A DNA stretch of 6,978 nucleotides from an uncultured Opitutia bacterium (GTDB taxonomy: Bacteria; Verrucomicrobiota; Verrucomicrobiia; Opitutales; UBA953): contig CAIKRN010000017.1 of assembly GCA_903829855.1 (NCBI GenBank), positions 1 to 6,978 on the forward strand. The letters are read 5' to 3'. The notes beneath the pieces are model-generated. The model did not search any database. It had not been told where the DNA came from and saw nothing but the letters and a program-made list of their open reading frames with translations. This document shows, piece by piece, positions 1 to 5,378 of the stretch. How positions within the stretch are numbered: the first letter of the stretch is position 1; the number at the start of each line of letters is the position of its first letter. Both the position numbers and the translations under genes were made by a program.

Positions 1-603
1 CGCCGTTTTCGTGCGTTCAAGCTCCTCGGCCAGCCGACGATCACCGCGCGCATCGTCGAAGCCAGCGACACCTCCAGTGCCGTGCTGGCCCTCGTCGAAA
101 ATCTCCAGCGCGCCGACCTTAATGCGATCGACGAAGCGGTGGGTGTCGCCTCGCTGATGCGCGACTTCAATCTCACGCAGGAAGCCGTCGCGGAACGCCT
201 CGGCAAGCCCCGCGCAACCATCGCCAATATCGTCCGTCTCCTTTCGCTGGATAGCGAAATTCAAGGGTACCTGCGCAAGGGCCAGCTTTCCGTCGGTCAT
301 GCGAAGGCCTTACTCGGACTGGAGAATCAGGCCCACCGCGTGCAGATCGCTCGCCTGATTATCGAGAAAGGGCTTTCCGTCCGCGCCACCGAAGTCGAAG
401 TCAAGAAACTCGCCACGGGTAAGAAGAACGACCGAAAGCGCACGGAGCATACGGTCGTCGCCGACGTTCAGAAGCGCCTGGCTTCACACTTCGCCACGCC
501 CGTGACCGTTGTGCGTAAAGGCACCAAGGGTGCGATTTCGATTCCCTTCAGCAGCGACGACGACCTCGCCCGCCTGCTGGAAAAGATTGGGGTCAAACTC
601 TGA
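1..603 (+). CDS. parB: Chromosome-partitioning protein ParB, 3' part (N-terminus outside window)
   Basis: ParB is the CTP-dependent clamp that loads at parS sites, spreads on DNA near the origin and works with the ATPase ParA in chromosome segregation. The reading frame is open from base 1 and gives 200 residues before TGA. The first residues, RRFRAFKLLG, are the end of the GERR-type arginine box, followed by ALVENLQRADLNAIDEA (residues 30-46), a hallmark of the ParB/Spo0J N-terminal domain. A helix-turn-helix lies at about 58-77 (LTQEAVAERLGKPRATIANI), followed by LSVGHAKALLGL (96-107). A charged linker (about 137-150) leads into the small C-terminal dimerisation domain ending in LLEKIGVKL. 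About 90 N-terminal residues, including the first nucleotide-binding motif, are missing only because the window starts here. The TGA is followed in frame by TAA. The gene converges on purH. The parA partner would be expected upstream but cannot be seen. Confidence 0.95.
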   Translation, partial: RRFRAFKLLGQPTITARIVEASDTSSAVLALVENLQRADLNAIDEAVGVASLMRDFNLTQEAVAERLGKPRATIANIVRLLSLDSEIQGYLRKGQLSVGHAKALLGLENQAHRVQIARLIIEKGLSVRATEVEVKKLATGKKNDRKRTEHTVVADVQKRLASHFATPVTVVRKGTKGAISIPFSSDDDLARLLEKIGVKL

Positions 604-618
604 TAAGAATAAGCTGAG

Positions 619-742
619 AGCGGTTGGCGGTTAGCGGTTGGCGGATAGGTAAATACAAAGAAACAAAAAGCCCGGGGTCAGGTGACTCCGGGCTTTGTTT
701 TGGCTCTGCTCTGGTTTTCCCAACCGCTAGCCGCCAACCGCT
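619..742. repeat. Heptamer inverted-array element, copy 1
   Basis: The left arm (619-644) is a tandem 7-bp array reading AGCGGTT, GGCGGTT, AGCGGTT, then partial GGCGG. The right arm (722-742) carries the same unit in reverse orientation: AACCGCT, AGCCGCC, AACCGCT. Bases 619-641 are complementary to 720-742 at 22 of 23 positions, so the arms can form a long stem with the terminator hairpin (667-696) at its tip. The T-rich stretch before the right arm ends in TTTTCC(C), as in copy 2 on the other side of purH. The arms, orientation and T-rich interior are seen directly. That it is a dispersed intergenic family is inferred from the two copies here. Short heptanucleotide tandem repeats are known in cyanobacteria (STRR sequences), but I do not claim homology. 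Confidence 0.85.
667..701. terminator. Bidirectional intrinsic terminator between convergent parB and purH
   Basis: A near-perfect stem pairs 667-680 with 683-696 (core AAAGCCCGGGGTCA), with one G-T wobble and a nominal 2-nt loop that would open to 4 or more. On the + strand it is followed by TTTGTTTT. On the - strand it is followed by TTTTTGTTTCTTTG. It can therefore stop transcripts arriving from both parB and purH. It sits in the centre of heptamer element copy 1. Confidence 0.88.
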
Positions 743-751
743 ATCACCTCG

Positions 752-766
752 GCGGCCTCCGGCCGC
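752..766 (-). terminator. Tight GC hairpin directly after the purH stop
   Basis: On the - strand, GCGGCC, loop GGA, GGCCGC forms a 6-bp all-GC stem with a 3-nt loop. It begins at the base after the purH TGA. No T-tract follows, so it is not a classic terminator and may act as a 3' end stabiliser or nuclease barrier. The true intrinsic terminator for purH is the one at 667-701. Equivalent stop-adjacent hairpins follow fabD, lepA and lepB. Confidence 0.5.
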
Positions 767-2308
767 TCAGTGCTTAAAGTGGCGCATGCCGGTGAACACC
801 ATGGCCATGCCACGGGCGTCAGCGGCGGCGATCACTTCAGGGTCCTTGACGGAGCCTCCTGGCTGGATGGCACAGGTGGCACCGGCGTCGGCCGCGGCGA
901 GTAATCCGTCGGGGAAGGGGAAGAAGGCATCCGAGGCGATGGCCGATCCGGTCAGGGAGAGTTTGGCTTCGCCTGCCTTCCAGACGGCGATGCGCGAGGA
1001 GTCGATGCGCGACATCTGGCCAGCGCCGACGCTGAGCGTGCGCTCTTTGCCGGCGTAGACGATAGCGTTCGATTTCACATGGCGGACGACGCGCCAGCCG
1101 AAGAGCAAGGCGGTCATCTCGTCGGCGGTGGGCTGGCGCTTGGTGACGACTTTGAATTCGCGCGGATTAACGGGCTTCTGGTCGCGGTCCTGGATGAGCA
1201 CGCCGCCGATGACGGCCCGGACTTCGCGGAGGGTGTCGGCCCGCAGGCCGACCTTGGCGCGCATGAGACGCAGGTTCTTTTTCTTGCCGAAAATGGCGAG
1301 CGCATCGGCGTCGAACTCTGGCGCAATAATGACTTCGGAGAAGATCTCGGCGATGGCTTCAGCCAGACCTTTATCGACCGTGCGATTCGCGACGATGATG
1401 CCACCAAATGGGGCCTGCTTGTCGGTCTCGAAGGCCTTATGCCAGGCCTCGAGGAGGGTGTCAGCCGAAGCCACGCCGCAGGGGTTGGTATGCTTCAGGA
1501 TGCAGATTGTCGGCCGCTCGAACTCGCCGATGAGGTAAGTCGCGGCGGTGATATCGAGGATGTTGTTGTAGCTGAGTTCCTTGCCCTGGAGCTGCTCGAA
1601 GGCCTCATGAAAAGAACCGTAGAGCGCAGCCTGCTGGTGCGGGTTTTCGCCGTAGCGGAGGCGCTGGGCGATGGGCAGGGTGGAGGTGTAGCGCGAAGGC
1701 AGTCCGAGGACGTTACCGGCACCAGGCTGGGTCTGGGATTCGAGGTAATTAGCAATCGCGGCGTCGTAGGCCGAGGTGCGCTGGAAGACCTTCAAGGCGA
1801 GTTCGCGGCGGAGTTCGCTGAGTGCCGCGGAATCTTTCATCGCGGCGAGCACGCGCTCGTAGTCGGCGGGATCGGTAACGACCGAGACAGAAGCATGATT
1901 CTTGGCTGCGCTGCGCAGCATCGACGGGCCGCCGATGTCGATATTCTCGATGGCGTCTTCAAACGAGCAGTTGGGTTTCGCGACGGTCGCTTCAAACGGG
2001 TACAGATTCACGACGACGAGGTCGATGAGCTCGATGCCAAGCTTCTTGGCCTCTTCGAGGTGCTCGTGCGAATCGCGTCGGCAGAGCAGGCCGCCGTGGA
2101 CTTTTGGGTGCAGGGTCTTTACGCGGCCTTCCATGATTTCGGGGAAGCCCGTGTGTTCGCTGACATCGGTCACCGGCAGGCCGGCGTCGCGCAACATCTT
2201 GGAGGTGCCGCCCGTGGAGAGGAGTTTGTAGCCGTGCTCTTTGACGAGGGCTTGGGCGAAGGGCAGGAGGCCGGTTTTGTCGCTGACGGAAAGGAGGGCG
2301 AGTGGCAT
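767..2308 (-). CDS. purH: Bifunctional AICAR transformylase / IMP cyclohydrolase
   Basis: PurH performs the last two steps of de novo purine synthesis in the cytosol: it formylates AICAR with 10-formyl-THF to give FAICAR, then closes the ring to IMP. The 513-residue product is normal length. The N-terminal MGS-like cyclohydrolase domain shows LLSVSDKTGL (5-14), LLSTGGTSKMLRD (29-41), FPEIMEGRVKTLHPKVHGGLL (55-75) and INLYPF-like VVNLYPF. The transformylase part shows RYGENPHQ (218-225), the catalytic Lys272-His273 in KHTNPCGVA, SNAIVYA and GAGQMSRIDS (428-437), SDAFFPFPDG (459-468) and the usual terminal RHFKH. I chose the ATG at 2308 because the family begins right at this LALLSVSDKTG motif. 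A TTG at 2353 would add 15 Pro/Thr-rich residues encoded by a C-rich G-quadruplex complement and is unlikely to be coding. There is no Shine-Dalgarno at either start. The gene converges on parB and diverges from fabD, so it is probably transcribed alone. Confidence 0.97.
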   Translation of the reverse strand: MPLALLSVSDKTGLLPFAQALVKEHGYKLLSTGGTSKMLRDAGLPVTDVSEHTGFPEIMEGRVKTLHPKVHGGLLCRRDSHEHLEEAKKLGIELIDLVVVNLYPFEATVAKPNCSFEDAIENIDIGGPSMLRSAAKNHASVSVVTDPADYERVLAAMKDSAALSELRRELALKVFQRTSAYDAAIANYLESQTQPGAGNVLGLPSRYTSTLPIAQRLRYGENPHQQAALYGSFHEAFEQLQGKELSYNNILDITAATYLIGEFERPTICILKHTNPCGVASADTLLEAWHKAFETDKQAPFGGIIVANRTVDKGLAEAIAEIFSEVIIAPEFDADALAIFGKKKNLRLMRAKVGLRADTLREVRAVIGGVLIQDRDQKPVNPREFKVVTKRQPTADEMTALLFGWRVVRHVKSNAIVYAGKERTLSVGAGQMSRIDSSRIAVWKAGEAKLSLTGSAIASDAFFPFPDGLLAAADAGATCAIQPGGSVKDPEVIAAADARGMAMVFTGMRHFKH

Positions 2309-2324
2309 GGCGAAAGGAAAGGTA

Positions 2325-2346
2325 GGGGTAGGGGGTGGGGTGGGGG
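2325..2346 (+). other. G-quadruplex motif in the purH leader/promoter
   Basis: Four runs of four or five G are separated by loops of TA, T and T (GGGG-TA-GGGGG-T-GGGG-T-GGGGG). This is a canonical four-run motif with very short loops. The G-rich strand is the template strand for purH and the motif ends 17 bases upstream of the purH ATG. Purine runs continue on either side. Confidence 0.8.
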
Positions 2347-2372
2347 TGGTCAAGGAAGCAGGAGGTGCTGAT

Positions 2373-2482
2373 AGCGGTTAGCGGTTAGGGTGGGGTACGG
2401 GGGAGGGCGGTCTGAGCCCTGGTTTCTCTGGTTCTTCTGCTTTTTGCGTTTTCCAACCGCTAACCGCTAACCGCCAACCGCT
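2373..2482. repeat. Heptamer inverted-array element, copy 2
   Basis: The left arm (2373-2386) holds two AGCGGTT units. The right arm (2455-2482) holds four units in reverse orientation: AACCGCT, AACCGCT, AACCGCC, AACCGCT. Bases 2373-2387 can pair with 2461-2475, or one unit over with 2454-2468, at 14 of 15 positions. The interior has a small hairpin (AGGGC at 2404-2408 with GCCCT at 2416-2420) followed by a T-rich stretch ending in TTTTCC before the right arm, parallel to copy 1. Both copies have the same orientation, so purH is flanked by direct copies of one element. The difference in unit number is as expected for slippage. Confidence 0.85.
2388..2407 (+). other. Second G-quadruplex motif in the divergent gap
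   Basis: Four G runs with loops T, TAC and A (GGG-T-GGGG-TAC-GGGGG-A-GGG) start at the end of the left heptamer arm and run into the small central hairpin of element copy 2. Together with the motif at 2325-2346 this gives two potential quadruplexes on the same strand within 83 bases. Confidence 0.7.
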
Positions 2483-2539
2483 TGGGCGTTCCGCCTCTCC
2501 ATCATTGACCCTCCCGTCCTTTTTCCCTCCCTCCTACCA

Positions 2540-3448
2540 ATGTCCACCGCACTCCTGTTCTCTGGTCAAGGCGCCCAAGTTGTGGGCATGGGTAAGTCCC
2601 TTTACGAAGGGTCGGCCCTCGCCAAGGGTCTCTACGATCGGGCGGCCCAGGTTCTCCCCTTTGACCTTCGACAGGTCTGCTTCGAAGGGCCGGCCGAAGT
2701 CCTCACGGAGACCCGGGTCTGCCAGCCCGCCCTCTACGTCCAGGGCTACGCCATCGCTCAGGTCCTCAAGGAGCGCGGTAAACTCAACGACCTCAAGGCT
2801 TGCTTGGGGCTCTCCCTTGGGGAGTTGACCGCTTACGCTGTCGCGGGTGTCTGGGATTTTGAGACGGGCCTCAAGGTCGTCGCCGAACGTGGTCGCCTAA
2901 TGCAGCTCGCCTGTGATCAAACCAAGGGCGGCATGGCCGCTGTCATCGGCGGGACCCGCGATGACATTGCTAAACTCTGCGCCGCGTTCGATATCGATGC
3001 TGCGAACTTTAATTGCCCCGGGCAGGTGGTGATTTCTGGCGACTCCGAGAAGGTCGCCCAAGCCGTCGCCCGCGCCAAGGAGTTCGGCGCCTTCAAGCTC
3101 GTAAAACCCCTCGTGGTCGCTGGTGCCTACCATAGCCGTCTCATGGAGCCCGCCCGCCTGGCCTTCGAAGCCTTCCTGCAGGGCGTCGAGTTCAAGCGCC
3201 CTCAGGTCACGGTCTATTCCAACACCACGGGTGGCACCCTCGCCGAGCCAGCCGATCTTCGTGCCGCGCTGGTCAAGCAGGTCGTCTCCTCGGTCCTCTG
3301 GGAGGATGATTGTAAGGCCGCTGCTTCCACGGGTATTGCCCAGTTCTACGAATGTGGCCCCGGTGGCGTGCTGGCGGGTATGATGAAGCGCTCGGCCCCC
3401 GAGGCTCCCGTGGCCTCCCTGCACGAGTTCGCCGATATTCCGGCCTAA
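2540..3448 (+). CDS. fabD: Malonyl-CoA:ACP transacylase
   Basis: FabD moves malonyl from coenzyme A to acyl carrier protein, the loading step for type II fatty acid synthesis in the cytosol. The 302-residue length is typical. The oxyanion loop is FSGQGAQ (7-13) where many relatives have FPGQGSQ. The nucleophile is Ser92 in GLSLGE (90-95), with Leu in the place of the His found in the common GHSLGE; from memory, plant and cyanobacterial enzymes also carry GLSLGE. Arg117 (AERGRLMQ) matches the malonyl-binding arginine, and His198 in AGAYHSRLMEPA is the catalytic base. The family motif NCPGQVVISGD is at 158-168. The GPGGVLAGMMKR segment (273-284) is the usual C-terminal feature. The start ATG places the first strand at residue 3, as in relatives. 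The leader is pyrimidine-rich without a Shine-Dalgarno. It is the first gene of the probable fabD-lepA-lepB unit. Confidence 0.95.
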   Translation: MSTALLFSGQGAQVVGMGKSLYEGSALAKGLYDRAAQVLPFDLRQVCFEGPAEVLTETRVCQPALYVQGYAIAQVLKERGKLNDLKACLGLSLGELTAYAVAGVWDFETGLKVVAERGRLMQLACDQTKGGMAAVIGGTRDDIAKLCAAFDIDAANFNCPGQVVISGDSEKVAQAVARAKEFGAFKLVKPLVVAGAYHSRLMEPARLAFEAFLQGVEFKRPQVTVYSNTTGGTLAEPADLRAALVKQVVSSVLWEDDCKAAASTGIAQFYECGPGGVLAGMMKRSAPEAPVASLHEFADIPA

Positions 3449-3449
3449 T

Positions 3450-3483
3450 CCCCGCCTAGCGGGGGCTAACGCTGGACAAGCGT
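3450..3483 (+). terminator. Two adjacent hairpins between fabD and lepA
   Basis: The first hairpin starts one base after the fabD TAA: CCCCGC (3450-3455), loop CTA, GCGGGG (3459-3464). A second follows: ACGCT (3469-3473), loop GGACA, AGCGT (3479-3483). Neither has a T-tract, so read-through into lepA is likely. They may attenuate transcription, process the transcript or stabilise the fabD end. GCTAAC and GCGTCCC occur here and again between lepA and lepB. Confidence 0.4.
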
Positions 3484-3521
3484 CCCGTCCGCAGTCCTAT
3501 TAAGCCTTTCACCTCTTTACC

Positions 3522-5321
3522 GTGTCCTTAGATCACATCCGCAATTTCTGCATCATCGCGCACGTCGACCACGGCAAGACGACGCTTTCCGACCGCTTGC
3601 TCGAGCACACGAAGACCATCGAGAAGCGCCAGATGAAGGAGCAGCTCCTCGACGCGATGGACCTCGAGCGCGAAAAGGGCATCACGATCAAGTGCCACCC
3701 GGTGACGATGAACTTCACCGCACCGGACGGTAAGCAGTATATCCTCAATCTCATCGACACCCCGGGTCACGTGGACTTCGCCTACGAAGTCTCCCGTTCC
3801 CTCGCCGCCTGCGAAGGCGCGGTCCTCCTGATCGACGCGTCCCAGGGCGTGGAAGCCCAGACGGTCGCCAACGCCACCCTCGCGATGAATCAGGGCCTCG
3901 AAATCGTCCCAGTCATCAATAAGGTCGATCTCCCCAGCGCCCGCCCGGAAGAAGCCCGCCGTCAGGTCGAAGATATTTTGACGATTCCTGCCCAGGATGC
4001 CGTGCTGGCCTCCGGCAAATCTGGTATCGGCATCGACGAGATTTTCGCTGCGATCATCAAGCGCGTCCCGCCGCCCCGCTGGGCTGACTATCCTCAACAC
4101 CGCGCACTAGTTTTTGACTCTCTCTTCGACTCCTACAAGGGCGTCATCAGTTACGTCCGCGTCTTCTCGGGCACTTTCAAGGCCGGTCAGACGATTGAGT
4201 TGATGTATAACGGAGTCCGCTCCGTCATCAAGGAGGTCGGCATCTTCGCCCCGAAGATGAAGCCTCAAGACGAACTCGGTCCCGGCTGCGTCGGCTACAT
4301 CGTCATTAATATTCGCGAAGTCGCTGACGTGAAGGTCGGCGACACCATCACGCTCGCCAATGACCCTGCCAAGGAGCCCGTCCCTGGTTTTAAGGAAGTC
4401 CGTCCGATGGTCTTCAGTGGCATCTACCCGCTCGATACGGCCGATTATGAAAAGCTGAAGACCTCGTTGTCCAAGCTCGCGATCAATGACTCTTCGTTGA
4501 CTTACACGGCGGAGAGCTCGACCGCGCTGGGCTTTGGTTTCCGCTGTGGCTTCCTCGGTCTGCTGCACATGGAAATTGTCCAGGAACGCCTCCGCCGCGA
4601 GTACGACCTCGACATCCTTTCGACCTACCCGTCCGTCGTTTATAAGGTCTACACCACCGACGGCGTGGAGCACATCCTCGACAATCCCGTAGCCATGCCG
4701 GACCCGTCCGCCATCGAGCACATTGAGGAGCCGACGATCCGTGCCCACATCCATATCCCGGGCACGTCGATCGGTGACATGCTCACGCTCGTCCAAGAAA
4801 AGCGCGGTATCTGCGAACGCACCGAGACCATCGACGGCGACCGCGTCGTGCTCGTCTGCCTCCTCCCGCTCAACGAGATTCTCGTCGATTTCAATGACCG
4901 CATGAAGTCCATCACCCGCGGTTACGGTTCGATGGATTACGAGTTGGGCGAATACGTCACGTCGGACCTCGTGAAGATGGACATCCGCGTCAACGAAGAG
5001 CCGGTCGATGCCTTCTCCTCGATTGTCCATGCTTCCAAGGCTGAAGGCCGTGGCCGTAATCTTTGCGAGCGGCTCAAGGAGCTTCTCCCTCGTCAGCTCT
5101 TCAAAATTGCCATCCAGGCTGCCGTCGGCTCCAAGGTTATCGCCCGCGAGACCATCGGTTCGGTCGGCAAGGACGTGACCGCGAAGTGCTACGGCGGCGA
5201 CATCTCCCGTAAGCGCAAGCTGCTCGATAAGCAAAAGGAGGGCAAGAAGCGCATGAAGCAGATCGGCAAGGTCGACATCCCGCAGGAAGCTTTCATTAAG
5301 ATTCTCAAGAACGAAGGCTAA
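3522..5321 (+). CDS. lepA: Ribosome-associated translational GTPase LepA (EF4)
   Basis: LepA binds ribosomes and, in E. coli studies, affects translation initiation or 30S biogenesis and translation under stress. The product is 599 residues, the family norm. The G domain shows G1 AHVDHGKT (13-20), G2 GITIK (53-57), G3 DTPGHVDF with catalytic-position His83 (79-86), G4 NKVD (133-136) and G5 SGK (164-166). Domain II follows at about 190-280, then the LepA-specific GFGFRCGFLGLLHMEI (337-352), an EF-G domain V-like region, and the unique C-terminal domain with YGGDISRKRKLLDKQKEGKK (557-576) and IPQEAF (586-591). This excludes EF-G, BipA and TetM-type proteins. The start is GTG at 3522, chosen because SLDHIRNFCIIAH aligns with the family N-terminus. 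No Shine-Dalgarno precedes it and the leader is pyrimidine-rich. It lies 73 bases after fabD and 57 before lepB, matching the widespread lepA-lepB pairing. Confidence 0.97.
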   Translation: MSLDHIRNFCIIAHVDHGKTTLSDRLLEHTKTIEKRQMKEQLLDAMDLEREKGITIKCHPVTMNFTAPDGKQYILNLIDTPGHVDFAYEVSRSLAACEGAVLLIDASQGVEAQTVANATLAMNQGLEIVPVINKVDLPSARPEEARRQVEDILTIPAQDAVLASGKSGIGIDEIFAAIIKRVPPPRWADYPQHRALVFDSLFDSYKGVISYVRVFSGTFKAGQTIELMYNGVRSVIKEVGIFAPKMKPQDELGPGCVGYIVINIREVADVKVGDTITLANDPAKEPVPGFKEVRPMVFSGIYPLDTADYEKLKTSLSKLAINDSSLTYTAESSTALGFGFRCGFLGLLHMEIVQERLRREYDLDILSTYPSVVYKVYTTDGVEHILDNPVAMPDPSAIEHIEEPTIRAHIHIPGTSIGDMLTLVQEKRGICERTETIDGDRVVLVCLLPLNEILVDFNDRMKSITRGYGSMDYELGEYVTSDLVKMDIRVNEEPVDAFSSIVHASKAEGRGRNLCERLKELLPRQLFKIAIQAAVGSKVIARETIGSVGKDVTAKCYGGDISRKRKLLDKQKEGKKRMKQIGKVDIPQEAFIKILKNEG

Positions 5322-5338
5322 GCCCTAATTCGGGCTTT
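5320..5338 (+). terminator. Weak stop-overlapping terminator-like hairpin after lepA
   Basis: AAGCCC (5320-5325), loop TAATTC, GGGCTT (5332-5337) forms a 6-bp stem that includes the last two bases of the lepA TAA. It is followed by only TTTCCCTC. This may cause partial termination or pausing between lepA and lepB. The short T run makes full termination unlikely. Confidence 0.45.
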
Positions 5339-5346
5339 CCCTCGGC

Positions 5347-5374
5347 GGGACGGGCGCTAACTTCGGGGCGTCCC
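5347..5374 (+). other. Leader hairpin just upstream of lepB
   Basis: GGGACG (5347-5352) pairs with CGTCCC (5369-5374) around a 16-nt loop, ending four bases before the lepB ATG. It would lie in the ribosome binding region of lepB and could restrict initiation. It contains the same GCTAAC and GCGTCCC words as the fabD-lepA gap. Confidence 0.35.
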
Positions 5375-5378
5375 CGCT

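Larger units (their letters stand above)
2309..2539. promoter_or_regulatory. Divergent purH/fabD intergenic control region
   Basis: Because purH and fabD point away from each other, the promoter of purH, and probably that of the fabD-lepA-lepB run, should lie in these 231 bases. I see no convincing -35/-10 pair on either strand. The region is filled by two G-quadruplex motifs (2325-2346, 2388-2407), the second heptamer element (2373-2482) and a pyrimidine-rich leader just before fabD (2511-2537). The regulatory role is inferred from gene orientation, not from a recognised operator. No PurR-type palindrome or purine riboswitch was recognised. Confidence 0.55.

Noticed and set aside
619..742. 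CRISPR-like array
   Set aside because: The units are 7 bp, contiguous and without unique spacers, and no cas gene is present.
2309..2353. Upstream TTG start for purH adding 15 residues
   Set aside because: The added Pro/Thr-rich stretch is the translation of the C-rich complement of a G-quadruplex motif. PurH proteins normally begin at the LALLSVSDKTG motif and no ribosome binding site supports the TTG.
2325..2353. TTGACC and TACCCC on the - strand as a purH promoter
   Set aside because: The -10 match is only about half, it lies in a low-complexity C-rich run, and it would leave a very short leader. Not strong enough to call.
1079..2371. 430-codon open frame on the + strand opposite purH
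   Set aside because: It lies almost wholly antisense to a clearly recognised purH with complete family motifs. The translation is rich in Gly, Ala, Asp and Glu with no recognisable domain, as expected from codon bias in GC-rich DNA.
2505..2510. TTGACC as a -35 box for fabD
   Set aside because: A -10 element at normal spacing would fall in the run of C and T before the ATG, where no TATAAT-like sequence exists.
4107..5234. 375-codon open frame on the - strand opposite lepA
   Set aside because: It is fully antisense to lepA, which has all its motifs. No domain is recognisable and the composition is that of a codon-bias shadow.
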